64,000 bases of DNA from Sphingosinicella ginsenosidimutans (GTDB taxonomy: Bacteria > Pseudomonadota > Alphaproteobacteria > Sphingomonadales > Sphingomonadaceae): NCBI RefSeq assembly GCF_007995055.1, contig NZ_VOQQ01000001.1:1719001-1783000 (forward strand). Direction: 5' to 3'. The notes below the pieces were generated by a model. It did not search any database and was not told the origin of the DNA. It was given only the letters and a program-made list of their open reading frames with translations. The position numbers were made by a program, and so were the translations under genes. Positions 26,266 through 36,395 of the stretch are shown here, piece by piece (position 1 is the first letter of the stretch; each line of letters starts with the position of its first letter).

Positions 26266-26522
26266 GCGGGGGGCGACGCCTCCGCCATCCGCGCCTTGTG
26301 ATAGCGGGCGCGGTAGATGACGACCCCGATCAGCACCGCCCAGCCGGCCGCCATCCCGATCCAGGCATAGCGCCGCTGGGGACTCGCGGGATCGCTTGCG
26401 AGCAGCCAGCCGGCGCTCGCCGCGACGAGGACGAAGCCGAGCAGCCGCCAGCCGATCGCGACGCGGCGAAGCTCCGCGCGATAGGCGGCGCGCTGGGCTG
26501 GATCGGCAAGATCGGGGCGCAT
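26262..26522 (-). CDS. Small two-helix membrane protein
   Basis: 86 aa. Polar N-terminus, then two hydrophobic segments (about 24-42 and 53-70) and a short basic tail. ATGA overlap with the deacylase gene indicates an operon. No family recognised. Confidence 0.6.
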   Translation of the reverse strand: MRPDLADPAQRAAYRAELRRVAIGWRLLGFVLVAASAGWLLASDPASPQRRYAWIGMAAGWAVLIGVVIYRARYHKARMAEASPPA

Positions 26523-26638
26523 GGCCCGCCTCCTAAACTCTTTTTAATGCTCGCGAAAGCGGCGCCGGTCATCGGCGGTTCAGCTTCCTGTGGCAGTTTT
26601 GGAGCGCCAATGTTCAACCGAACGGAGGAAATAATCCG

Positions 26639-27193
26639 ATGCGTTTGATTCCAGCCGTCGTGCTCGCCGGTGTGGGTTCGCTCGCCTTGGCGGGCGGGGC
26701 CTATGCCGCGAGCCGCCATGTCATGAACGTCGATCTGCCCGATGGCGGCGTCGCCCAGATCGCCTATGAAGGCGATGTCGCGCCGCAGGTGAAGATCCTT
26801 CCCGCGCGCAATGTCGCAGCGGTGCCGGTCGCCTTTGCCGATCCGTTTGCGCGCATGGACGCGATCTTCGCCGCGATGGCGCGCCAGCATGCGATGATGA
26901 TGCGCCAGGCCGCCGCGATGGCCGCGCAGGCGCAAGCCGATCCCGGCGCGGGACCGATGTTCGTCTCGGTGACCAACGGCGCACCGCAGGGCGGCAATTT
27001 CACCTTCGTCTCGACCACCACGACCGGAAACGGGACGTGCGGCCACAGCGTCCAGGTGACGCAGCGCGCCGGCGAGCCAGCCCGCCGCGTCGAGCGCAGC
27101 TTCGGCGATTGCTCGGCAAGCGCGGCTCCGGCGCCGCGGGCCGCGCCATCGGCCGCGCCGGAAACGCCGCGCCCGGCGCCCCGAGTCGTCTGA
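26639..27193 (+). CDS. Secreted protein of unknown function with Met/Ala-rich helix
   Basis: 184 aa. Signal peptide to about residue 23 (GGAYA/ASR), a strand-rich segment, a Met/Ala/Gln-rich helix (about 75-102), a Thr-rich stretch with one disulfide-capable pair (TCGHS and FGDCS), and a Pro/Ala-rich C-terminus. AACGGAGGAAA lies 9 nt before the ATG. A strong terminator follows, making it a one-gene unit. Family not recognised. Confidence 0.6.
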   Translation: MRLIPAVVLAGVGSLALAGGAYAASRHVMNVDLPDGGVAQIAYEGDVAPQVKILPARNVAAVPVAFADPFARMDAIFAAMARQHAMMMRQAAAMAAQAQADPGAGPMFVSVTNGAPQGGNFTFVSTTTTGNGTCGHSVQVTQRAGEPARRVERSFGDCSASAAPAPRAAPSAAPETPRPAPRVV

Positions 27194-27214
27194 TCCCCTT
27201 TTCAGACGCAGGGA

Positions 27215-27243
27215 GGGCGGTCCTTCGGGGCCGCCCTTTCCTT
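27215..27243 (+). terminator. Rho-independent terminator with UUCG tetraloop
   Basis: A 9-bp stem GGGCGGTCC / GGGCCGCCC (one G-T pair) closed by TTCG, followed by TTTCCTT. It separates the secreted-protein transcript from the thiC leader. Confidence 0.85.
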
Positions 27244-27269
27244 GCCCGCGTGAAGCGCGTAAGCACGGC

Positions 27270-29262
<1,993 letters not shown>

Positions 29263-29296
29263 GCCCGCGCGGAGAAGGAGCGATTGCCCCTACCTA

Positions 29297-31063
29297 CTAA
29301 GCGATCTCAACCTTGGCCGCGAAGGCTTTGAAAGTCGCCTCTTGAAGATTCGCGATCGACGCGAAAACCCCGGTAAAGTTTGGCACGGTTTTCTTGACGC
29401 CTTCGGTGGTAACGCGTCCCTTTGTAAACGCATCATCCAACTGGCCACTCAAGGGGAGAAGAATATCCAAAATCGGTTCCCACTCGGCCGCTAATTTGAA
29501 CGGTGATCTATTTTCCTTAAACCTGACGTCGAACTTATTTGGAATCGGCTTACTTAGTATAGTTTCAAGACACTGAGCTACCACATAAATCAGCAGAAAC
29601 TGAGAACCCTTTCTGTTGAGAAACTCTAGAGTCGTCACTTCGAGTTTTGTCAGTGACGACGAGTCGGTTTTCTGCTTTTCGAGCAACTTCAGGCGTCGAC
29701 TATTAATCGCTTCTAATATCGAGAAACAGAAAACAATGTGACGAGCATTTGTGCGATCTGTAAAAATGCGACCATAGTTATTGTCATCAATCCAAATTTC
29801 GGATTTCTTGTCATACGCGAGCACTGGGTCGCCATGGAACGCAGTCAACGATTGCCCGACGGTGTAAGATGGCAATGTGTATTTGCTGCGCTTGATAGCG
29901 TCACTTGCGCCGCCCCGTCGACCGCCTTCGTACTCTGCGTCGGGAATGGCGGAAAACTCTGACCTTAACCGCTCTTGTATGGAGTCATTGCTGCGGAAAT
30001 CCGCTGCCTCGAGCTTGTTCTGTGAATTGTTGAACTTGACGATCTTTTCGATGAGATCGTCGCTCGCCGCCTTCACGAAGCGAACGCCGACCAGCAGATC
30101 GTCACTGACAACTCCCTCGGCGCTCGCGATCGAGCCTGTGGTCTGTGCACCGTTAACAATAGAAACACCGGTTATGGTGAGTTTTCTGCCCTTCGAGGTC
30201 TTCTTTCCGTACTCATAGTCGAGTACGAGAGATGTTATGCCATTATTATAAACTAAGAAGTTCTCCGGCTCATTGTTTGCGGTATTTTTAATTCCGTTGT
30301 TGATGTTCTTGTCGCTCGAACGTGAGCCGAGATAGCCCCTAAGATTCGCCGAAAACAGGTCAGTTTCATATTGGCCGTATAATTTCGCCAACCAGATACC
30401 GGGGACAAAAGTGCTTATTGAGGACCAGCCTGCTTCTTTATGTTCAATGACGTCGGGAACCTGAACAACGAAGGTATCGGTTACGATAATTGTGCGCTCG
30501 GCCTTAGTGTAGAGGGACTCGATTTCATCCGCGCCAACTTCTTTCGCAAAGACATTGATTTGGGAGCCACCACTGTAGGACGACAGCGCAATTCTCACCG
30601 TTGTTTCAACGGTTTCCAGTTCCTTGCGGACGTTTTCGGACGTTGGCAGATTGTGAACGTACCAGCAGTGAATCTGTCTAATGTCGCCGCTCTTAATGGC
30701 ATCACGAAGTTCTTGGGCACGGCCGCGAAGTGCGGCGTCGAGAGTGGCCAAATCCGCGCTGAGGAGCCAACTCACCGCTGTGTTTAGATCGGCCGCCTTA
30801 TTGGCCTTCGCGGCTGGTTTTCTTGTCCTTGCTACGTAGCACTGGGCGATAACGGCGACGCCCATTTCCTTGTCGATATGCAAGACATCGCACTTGCGAT
30901 CGTTGCCACCTCCGGTGATCGCCTCGGCGGCGATCGTCTTGATATCATCAAGGTTAAATCGAAGCTGGATTGCAAAAACGCCGATGGCGTCATCGTTGAG
31001 GCCGAAATTCGCCTTCGTCGTCGCGTAAGCGGCTTGCCAACTTTGGTCCGGTGTCACGTACAT
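29297..31063 (-). CDS. AIPR-family protein (abortive infection / phage resistance)
   Basis: 588 aa. The AIPR signature is clear: GQYETDLFSANLRGYLG, PENFLVYNNGITS, ITGVSIVNGAQTTGSI, and FNNSQNKLEAADFRSNDS. N-terminal residues form a possible PD-(D/E)xK-like nuclease core (CDVLHIDKEMGVAVIAQCYVA), but the usual lysine in the QxK step appears as QCY. The gene is obviously AT-richer than everything around it, with many A/T-ending codons, indicating horizontal acquisition. ATG at 31063 follows GAGGG; an upstream TTG would add 18 residues. Likely a solitary anti-phage gene. Confidence 0.85.
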   Translation of the reverse strand: MYVTPDQSWQAAYATTKANFGLNDDAIGVFAIQLRFNLDDIKTIAAEAITGGGNDRKCDVLHIDKEMGVAVIAQCYVARTRKPAAKANKAADLNTAVSWLLSADLATLDAALRGRAQELRDAIKSGDIRQIHCWYVHNLPTSENVRKELETVETTVRIALSSYSGGSQINVFAKEVGADEIESLYTKAERTIIVTDTFVVQVPDVIEHKEAGWSSISTFVPGIWLAKLYGQYETDLFSANLRGYLGSRSSDKNINNGIKNTANNEPENFLVYNNGITSLVLDYEYGKKTSKGRKLTITGVSIVNGAQTTGSIASAEGVVSDDLLVGVRFVKAASDDLIEKIVKFNNSQNKLEAADFRSNDSIQERLRSEFSAIPDAEYEGGRRGGASDAIKRSKYTLPSYTVGQSLTAFHGDPVLAYDKKSEIWIDDNNYGRIFTDRTNARHIVFCFSILEAINSRRLKLLEKQKTDSSSLTKLEVTTLEFLNRKGSQFLLIYVVAQCLETILSKPIPNKFDVRFKENRSPFKLAAEWEPILDILLPLSGQLDDAFTKGRVTTEGVKKTVPNFTGVFASIANLQEATFKAFAAKVEIA

Positions 31064-31238
31064 TGCGTTTCCCTCACTTGCATACTCACTACGCCCGATC
31101 CTCGTTGGGATTGTCAATCTGCCGTACGCATGGAGAGCTTCTCATTGCCCCATACCACCTTCCTCTGGCGACCAGCCCAATCGTGTGGAACACCCTCGCA
31201 ACGGGCGCCACGCGAAACCCAATCCACGGAGGCAGCCA

Positions 31239-31424
31239 ATGAACGAGAACGACATCCTCATCCGGTGCGACGAGCTGGAGTGGCAGCCGACCCTTCCCGG
31301 GGGCTGGATCAAGCGGCTGCGCAGTTGCGAGAAGACCGGGCAGTGGACACAGCTCCTGAAGCTCGAGGCCGGGGCGGCGGTGCCGCCGTATTTCCATCTC
31401 GGGGCTGGTGCGTTGTGCCGTTAG
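31239..31424 (+). pseudogene. Truncated cupin-domain protein (ChrR-like fragment)
   Basis: 61 codons starting MNENDILIRCDELEWQP with a good GGAGG ribosome site 8 nt upstream. The sequence runs into the first cupin strand (LKLEAGAAVPPYFHLGAG) and then stops at LCR, where intact relatives continue with an E-F-Y-V-L-E-G strand and a second half. The missing C-terminal half suggests a broken gene at the edge of the AT-rich island. The following bases to 31492 contain nothing I can identify. Confidence 0.55.
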
Positions 31425-31492
31425 GCGTGCACAGCCAGGCGGCGGCGCAGTCCGCTCGGGCGACGCCGGCCGGCCAGTAGGCGGGGCGCACC

Positions 31493-31951
31493 TTATTTCT
31501 TCACCTTCACCACCGCTGCATCCAGCGCCTGCAGGAACCTTGACCGATCCGCCTTCGCGAAGGGCGGGGGGCCGCCGCCGCCGTCGCCCATCCCCGCCCT
31601 CAGATCGGCCATGATCGCGCGGGTCGCGATGGCGCTGCCGATCGAGCTCATTGTGAACGGCTTGCCGGTCGGGGCGAGGACGGTGGCGCCGGCCTTGAGG
31701 CAGCGGTCGGCGAGCAGGATGTCGGCGGTGACGACGATGGTGCGCTCCCCCGCGGCGCCGGCGATCCAGTCGTCGGCGGCGTCGAACGCGTCGGAGACGG
31801 TGACCCGCTCGATCAGCGGATGATCGGGCACGCGCAGGCGCATGTTGCTCACCACCGCGACCGGCACCTCGTGCCGCCAGGCGACGCGGTAGATTTCGTC
31901 CTTCACCGGGCAGGCGTCGGCATCGACCAGGATGCGCGGGGCCGCGATCAT
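31493..31951 (-). CDS. UPF0178/DUF188 (YaiI/YqxD) family protein
   Basis: 152 aa. [18 protein letters not shown] at the N-terminus, the central [19 protein letters not shown] and [11 protein letters not shown] are diagnostic of the YaiI/YqxD family, a PIN-like fold with conserved aspartates whose cellular role is undetermined. Its start overlaps the stop of the DUF2200 gene by 4 nt. Confidence 0.92.
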   Translation of the reverse strand: MIAAPRILVDADACPVKDEIYRVAWRHEVPVAVVSNMRLRVPDHPLIERVTVSDAFDAADDWIAGAAGERTIVVTADILLADRCLKAGATVLAPTGKPFTMSSIGSAIATRAIMADLRAGMGDGGGGPPPFAKADRSRFLQALDAAVVKVKK

Positions 31952-32316
31952 GCGCCGTTCGGGGGCGGCGTGCGCAGGATCTTGTCCATCTTCCGCCCCC
32001 GCGCCAGTTCGTCGATCAGCTTGTCGAGGATGCGCGCCTCGCGCATCAGCGGGTCTTCCACCGCCTCCACCCGCACGCCGCAGACGAGGCCGGTGACGCC
32101 CGTGCGCGCCGGGTTGAGCGCGGGCGCCCGGGCGAAGAAATCCTCGAAATTCGTCTTCGCCGCCAGCATCCGGGCCAGCCCGTCCCCGTCATAGCCGGTC
32201 AGCCAGTGGATGATCTCGTCCACCTCCGCCTTCGTCCGGCCCTTCTTCTCGGCCTTGGCGACATAATGCGGGTACACGCTTGCGAAACTCATCGTGTAGA
32301 TGCGGTGGGGCTTCAT
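31948..32316 (-). CDS. DUF2200-family protein
   Basis: 122 aa. [29 protein letters not shown] cut at its conserved start, then the IHWLTGYD and FARAPALNP blocks match DUF2200. Cytoplasmic, function unknown. It is the first gene of a two-gene unit with YaiI, divergent from arr. Confidence 0.9.
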   Translation of the reverse strand: MKPHRIYTMSFASVYPHYVAKAEKKGRTKAEVDEIIHWLTGYDGDGLARMLAAKTNFEDFFARAPALNPARTGVTGLVCGVRVEAVEDPLMREARILDKLIDELARGRKMDKILRTPPPNGA

Positions 32317-32380
32317 CGCGGCGGTGCTCCATCGTTCGCGGCCGGCCGAGCCTAAGCGAAACGAAGGACGAGCGACAAGA

Positions 32381-32791
32381 ATGACCTATGCCCGCGACGC
32401 CGCCGGCCCCTTCTATCACGGCACCCGCGCCGATCTTGCGGTAGGGGGTTTTCTCAGCCCCGGCTTCGCCTCCAATTTCCAGGCGCAGGCGCTGTCCTGG
32501 ATCTATTTCGCGGGTACGCTCGACGCCGCCACGTGGGGCGCCGAGCTGGCCAAAGGCGAGGGGCGCGAGCGCATCTACATCGTCGAGCCGACCGGCGCGT
32601 TCGAGGACGATCCCAACCTCACCGACAAGAAGTTCCCCGGCAACCCGACCGCCTCCTACCGCTCCCGCGCGCCGCTGCGGATCGTCGGCGAGGTCGAAAG
32701 CTGGGAGCCCCATCCGCCGGAGCGGGTGGCCGAGATGAAGGCCTTCCTCGATCGATTGGCGGCCGAAGGCGACATGCGGATCATCGATTGA
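32381..32791 (+). CDS. arr: NAD+-rifampin ADP-ribosyltransferase
   Basis: 136 aa, full length for chromosomal Arr proteins. It transfers ADP-ribose from NAD+ to a hydroxyl of rifamycins and inactivates them. The compact fold is visible in FYHGTRADL (catalytic His), [19 protein letters not shown] (Tyr), [14 protein letters not shown] and [13 protein letters not shown]. The ATG at 32381 has a weak ribosome site (GACGAGCG). The native substrate of chromosomal Arr enzymes is not settled. Confidence 0.93.
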   Translation: MTYARDAAGPFYHGTRADLAVGGFLSPGFASNFQAQALSWIYFAGTLDAATWGAELAKGEGRERIYIVEPTGAFEDDPNLTDKKFPGNPTASYRSRAPLRIVGEVESWEPHPPERVAEMKAFLDRLAAEGDMRIID

Positions 32792-32873
32792 GGCAGCGGT
32801 TCGATCTCGACAAGGCCCGCACCCGCTGCGACAGCGGCGACCGGCGCCGGTGAACGCGAAGGGGAGAGCAGGG

Positions 32874-33647
32874 ATGCAGGGCTTCGACGGCAAGGTCATT
32901 CTCGTCACCGGCGGCACGTCGGGGCTCGGCGCGGCGACGGCGCGGCTGCTGGCGGCGCGCGGGGCCCGGGTCGCGCTGACGGGGCGGCGCGCGGCGCAGG
33001 GCGAGGCGATCGCGGGCGAGATTGCGGAGGCGGGCGGCGAGGCGCTGTTCATCCGCGCCGACGTCACCGTTGCGGCCGATTGCGATGCGATGGTCGCGCG
33101 CACGCTGGATCGGTTCGGCCGACTCGACGGCGCCTTCAACAATGCCGGGATCGCCGGGCGCGCGGGGACCGAGACGGCGGACATCGACGATGAGGTCTGG
33201 AACCTGATCGTCGCCACCAATCTCAATTCGGTGTGGCGCAGCATGAAGGCGGAAATCCCCGCCCTGCTCGCCGGCGGCGGCGGTGCGATCGTCAACATGT
33301 CGTCGATGTTCGGGCTGATCGGCAGCGATGTGCGCCACGCCGCTTATGCCGCCGCGAAGCATGGCGTGATCGGCCTCACGAAGACGGCGGCGAACGAATA
33401 TGGCCGCCGCAACATCCGGGTGAACGCGGTCTGCCCCGGCTATTGCCATTCGGAGATGGTCGATCCCCAGGTCGATGCGAAGCCCGAATTCTATGCCGAG
33501 GTGATCCGCCGGCACAGCGCGATGGACCGGCTTGGCGAGGCGGACGAGGTGGCCGAGGCGGTCGCCTGGCTCCTCTCCGATGCCGCGAGCTTCGTCAGCG
33601 GCGCCGCGCTGCCGATCCAGGGCGGCGATACGACGCCGGTCGGCTGA
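32874..33647 (+). CDS. Short-chain dehydrogenase/reductase (SDR)
   Basis: 257 aa. Classical SDR features: TGGTSGLGAATARLL (nucleotide binding), NNAGIAG, SSMFG with the catalytic Ser, YAAAK (catalytic Tyr/Lys), and VCPGYCHSEM. The start ATG at 32874 follows GGGGAGAGCAGG; an upstream ATG at 32850 is possible. The substrate is unknown. It stands alone. Confidence 0.88.
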   Translation: MQGFDGKVILVTGGTSGLGAATARLLAARGARVALTGRRAAQGEAIAGEIAEAGGEALFIRADVTVAADCDAMVARTLDRFGRLDGAFNNAGIAGRAGTETADIDDEVWNLIVATNLNSVWRSMKAEIPALLAGGGGAIVNMSSMFGLIGSDVRHAAYAAAKHGVIGLTKTAANEYGRRNIRVNAVCPGYCHSEMVDPQVDAKPEFYAEVIRRHSAMDRLGEADEVAEAVAWLLSDAASFVSGAALPIQGGDTTPVG

Positions 33648-33688
33648 GCGGCGGGCCGCGCCGCATGGGACACGGCCCGCGCGCCTGT

Positions 33689-33787
33689 TCAGCAGCCGCA
33701 ATTCCGGCAGGTGCACGGATTGCAGCGGCATCCGCCCTCGGTCTTGCAGGTGCAGGCGGGCTTCGCATTTTCGGTCTTGGTCATCAT
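33689..33787 (-). CDS. Metallothionein-like 32-residue, 8-cysteine protein
   Basis: The C-terminal 22 residues read ACTCKTEGGCRCNPCTCRNC plus GC: eight cysteines in CxC and CxxC spacing, as in small metal-binding metallothionein-like proteins. GGGAG lies 4 nt before the ATG (33787; the next codon is also ATG). It is transcribed divergently from a MerR-family regulator through a shared mer-type operator, so metal-induced expression is likely. It probably sequesters a soft metal such as Cu, Zn, Cd or Hg; which one is unknown. Confidence 0.75.
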   Translation of the reverse strand: MMTKTENAKPACTCKTEGGCRCNPCTCRNCGC

Positions 33788-33819
33788 TTTCTCCCTTGCT
33801 TGCCATGTGGCGAATCGCT

Positions 33820-33850
33820 CTCTAGCCTCCGGACCATGGTACGGAGTCAA
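33820..33850 (-). promoter_or_regulatory. MerR-type promoter/operator for the metallothionein-like gene
   Basis: On the minus strand TTGACT (33850-33845) is separated by 19 nt from CTAGAG (33825-33820). The long spacer contains the dyad CTCCGGACCATGGTACGGAG (33827-33846). This is the hallmark of MerR-activated promoters and is close to the classical mer operator beginning TTGACTCCGTAC. It lies between the two divergent genes and would also autoregulate the regulator. Confidence 0.85.
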
Positions 33851-33861
33851 GGGGATCGGCG

Positions 33862-34254
33862 ATGGCGGCCGCAATGACGATCGCCCGCCTCGGCGCGGCG
33901 GCCGGCGTCGGGGTCGAAACCATCCGCTATTATCAGCGGCGCGGCCTGCTTGCGGTGCCGCCAAGCGCCGGATCGGTGCGCCGTTACGGCGCCGAGGACG
34001 TGCGCCGGCTGAAGTTCATCCGCCGCGCCCAGGCGGCCGGCTTCACGCTTGAGGAAATCGGCGAGCTGCTGCGGCTCGATCGGACCAGCGATCGCGCCCG
34101 CGTCCGCGCGCTCGCCACCGCCCGCCTCGCCGCGCTGGACGCGAAGATCGCCGAGCTCGAGGCGGCGCGCGGCGCGCTGGAGCGGCTGAAGGGCGTCTGC
34201 GCCGCCGGCGGCAAGGGCCCATGCCCGATCATCGCCGCCTTCGATCCCGAATGA
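33862..34254 (+). CDS. MerR-family metal-responsive regulator
   Basis: 130 aa. N-terminal winged HTH (TIARLGAAAGVGVETIRYYQRRGLL), a long dimerisation helix (about 78-110) and a metal-binding tail with Cys113 and Cys121 (GVCAAGGKGPCP). The layout resembles mercuric MerR, but the first ligand cysteine of MerR (in a THC triplet) is an aspartate here (Asp77), and the two remaining cysteines are 7 residues apart rather than 8. The inducer may therefore not be Hg(II). Start at 33862; ATG at 33874 also possible. Confidence 0.88.
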   Translation: MAAAMTIARLGAAAGVGVETIRYYQRRGLLAVPPSAGSVRRYGAEDVRRLKFIRRAQAAGFTLEEIGELLRLDRTSDRARVRALATARLAALDAKIAELEAARGALERLKGVCAAGGKGPCPIIAAFDPE

Positions 34255-34264
34255 AGGAGACACC

Positions 34265-34576
34265 ATGCACGTCCTCTTGTCCTACGAACTCGCCCCCGAT
34301 TATCTCGCCCGCCGCGGCGGATTTCGCGATTCCCATCTGGCGCTCGCCTGGGCGGCGGCGGAGCGGGGCGATCTGCTGCTCGGCGGCGCCGTCGGCGATC
34401 CGGTCGAATCCGCGCTGCTGCTCTTCACGAGCCACGAGGCCGCGACCGCCTTTGCAGAGGCCGATCCTTACGTGACCCAGGGCCTCGTCCGCGGCTGGCG
34501 AGTCCAGCCGTGGATCACCGTCGTCGGCCGCGACGCCGCGACCCCGGTCCACCCGCGGCCCGAATCGACCCATTGA
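34265..34576 (+). CDS. YciI-like protein
   Basis: 103 aa, ferredoxin-like alpha+beta barrel family. Seen: an N-terminal strand HVLLSYELAPDYLARR, HLALAWAAAERGDLLLGGA, and DPYVTQGLVRGWRVQPW with the conserved Asp-Pro near the active-site position. Family function is uncertain. AAGGAG lies 6 nt upstream; the gene follows merR by 10 nt and may be co-transcribed with it. Confidence 0.85.
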   Translation: MHVLLSYELAPDYLARRGGFRDSHLALAWAAAERGDLLLGGAVGDPVESALLLFTSHEAATAFAEADPYVTQGLVRGWRVQPWITVVGRDAATPVHPRPESTH

Positions 34577-34600
34577 GGCGTCTCGCCGCCCCGCGCGGGC

Positions 34601-35647
34601 TCAGCCGGCGATTCGCCAGCGCAGCGTCCCGCCCGCCTGGAAGGGGATGATGGCGGTGCCGGCGGCGGGGAGGCTCGTCGGGACCTCGGATGCGCGGCGC
34701 TCCAGCGTGATCGTTCCGTCGTTCAGCGGAAGGCCATAGAAATTGGGCCCGTTCTCCGATGCGAAAGCTTCGAACCGGTCGATCGCCCCGTCCTCCTCGA
34801 ACATTTCGAGATAGGATTCGATCGCGAAGGGCGCGTTGAAGATTCCCGCGCAGCCGCAGGCCGCTTCCTTGCGCTCCACCGCATGGGGCGCGCTGTCGGT
34901 GCCGAGGAAGAATTTGGGCGATCCCGACATGGCCGCGCGGCGCACGGCGACGCGGTGGCGCTCGCGCTTGGCGACGGGCAGGCAATAAGCGTGCGGGCGG
35001 ATGCCGCCCTCGAAGATCGCATTGCGATTGAGCATCATGTGGTGCGGCGTGACGGTGGCGGCGATCGTCGGGCCGGCGCCCTCGACGAAGGCGACCGCCT
35101 CAGCCGTCGTGATATGTTCGAAGACGATCTTCAGCGCCGGGAAATCGCGGGCGAGGGGAGCGAGCGTCCGCTCGATAAAGACGGCCTCGCGGTCGAAAAT
35201 GTCGACGGCGGGATCGGTCACCTCGCCGTGGACGAGGAGCGGCATCCCGATCCGCTGCATCGCCTCCAGTGCCGGGCGCAGCCTGGCGATGTCGGTCACG
35301 CCGTGGGCGGAGTTGGTGGTGGCGTTGGCCGGATAGAGCTTGGCCGCCACCCAAACGCCCTCGGCGAAGCCGCGCGCGATTTCCTCGGCATCGGCATCGT
35401 CCGTGAGATAGCAGGTCATCAGCGGCGTGAAGCCATGGCCGTCGGGCAGCGCGGCAAGGATGCGATCGCGATAGGCGCTGGCGGCGTCGATGCGCGTCAC
35501 CGGCGGCACCAGGTTCGGCATCACGATCGCGCGGGCGAACTGGCGCGCGGTATAGGGCGCGACCGCGCGCAGCATCTCGCCGTCGCGCAGGTGCACATGC
35601 CAGTCGTCAGGGCGGCGGATCGTGATGCGGCTTGGATCGGTCACCAT
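34601..35647 (-). CDS. pyrC: Dihydroorotase
   Basis: 348 aa, class II (PyrC) length. It cyclises carbamoyl-aspartate to dihydroorotate in pyrimidine synthesis. Metal ligands appear in DDWHVHLRDG, the HGEVTD block, the FEHITT block and TPHHMM, with a substrate-binding GTDSAPH segment near the C-terminus. Start ATG at 35647. Divergent from ygfZ with a 19-nt gap. Confidence 0.97.
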   Translation of the reverse strand: MVTDPSRITIRRPDDWHVHLRDGEMLRAVAPYTARQFARAIVMPNLVPPVTRIDAASAYRDRILAALPDGHGFTPLMTCYLTDDADAEEIARGFAEGVWVAAKLYPANATTNSAHGVTDIARLRPALEAMQRIGMPLLVHGEVTDPAVDIFDREAVFIERTLAPLARDFPALKIVFEHITTAEAVAFVEGAGPTIAATVTPHHMMLNRNAIFEGGIRPHAYCLPVAKRERHRVAVRRAAMSGSPKFFLGTDSAPHAVERKEAACGCAGIFNAPFAIESYLEMFEEDGAIDRFEAFASENGPNFYGLPLNDGTITLERRASEVPTSLPAAGTAIIPFQAGGTLRWRIAG

Positions 35648-35666
35648 TCCTCCCTAACTGGAGACC

Positions 35667-36395
35667 ATGGCCGCCACCACCCTCGTTGATCGCGCCGTCC
35701 TTCGCCTTTCGGGCGAGGATGTGCGCGGGTTCCTGCAGGGGCTCGTGACCAATGATGTGGCGAACCTCGCGCCGGATCGGCCGCTCTGGGCCGGCCTGCT
35801 GACCGCGCAGGGCAAGGCGCTGTTCGATTTCCTGCTCTGGGCCGATGGGGAGGACGTGCTGATCGATTGCGAGGCGGCCGAGGCCGATGCGCTGGCGAAG
35901 CGGCTGGCGCTCTATCGGCTGCGACGCAGGATCGAGATCGTCCGCGACGAATCGCTGGCCGTCCACTGGTCGCGCGAGGAGGGCGGCATCCGCGATCCCC
36001 GCCTTGCCGATCTCGGCCGCCGCTGGCTCGCGCCCGCCGGCTTGGCGGCGGAAGGCTGGCTCGCCCATCGGCTTTCCCTCGCAGTCACCGAAGGCGCGGC
36101 GGAGCTGGGGCAGGACAAGACGCTCTGGCTCGAATGCAATGCCGCCGAATTGAACGGGGTGAGCTTCGCCAAGGGCTGCTATGTGGGCCAGGAGAATACG
36201 GCGCGGATGAACTGGCGCAACAAGGTCAATCGCCGGCTCGTCGTGGTGCGGACCGATGCGCCGGGGCCGCGCACGCGCATCCATTATCCGGCGCTGGGCC
36301 TTGCGGTCGAGCATCGGCGGATCGACGATCTTGAGGGCGCGATCCTGCCGGACTGGCTGGCGACCGCGCTTGCCGCGACCGAAGCGGTGGATTGA
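35667..36395 (+). CDS. ygfZ: YgfZ/GcvT-fold folate-binding protein (Fe-S cluster maintenance)
   Basis: 242 aa. The YgfZ signature KGCYVGQE is present (near residues 170-177) after an N-terminal GcvT-like fold (GFLQGLVTNDV). YgfZ proteins use folate to help repair or assemble iron-sulfur proteins. Its TGA overlaps the ATG of the next gene. It heads a run of four co-directed, tightly packed genes ending at 37889. Confidence 0.93.
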   Translation: MAATTLVDRAVLRLSGEDVRGFLQGLVTNDVANLAPDRPLWAGLLTAQGKALFDFLLWADGEDVLIDCEAAEADALAKRLALYRLRRRIEIVRDESLAVHWSREEGGIRDPRLADLGRRWLAPAGLAAEGWLAHRLSLAVTEGAAELGQDKTLWLECNAAELNGVSFAKGCYVGQENTARMNWRNKVNRRLVVVRTDAPGPRTRIHYPALGLAVEHRRIDDLEGAILPDWLATALAATEAVD

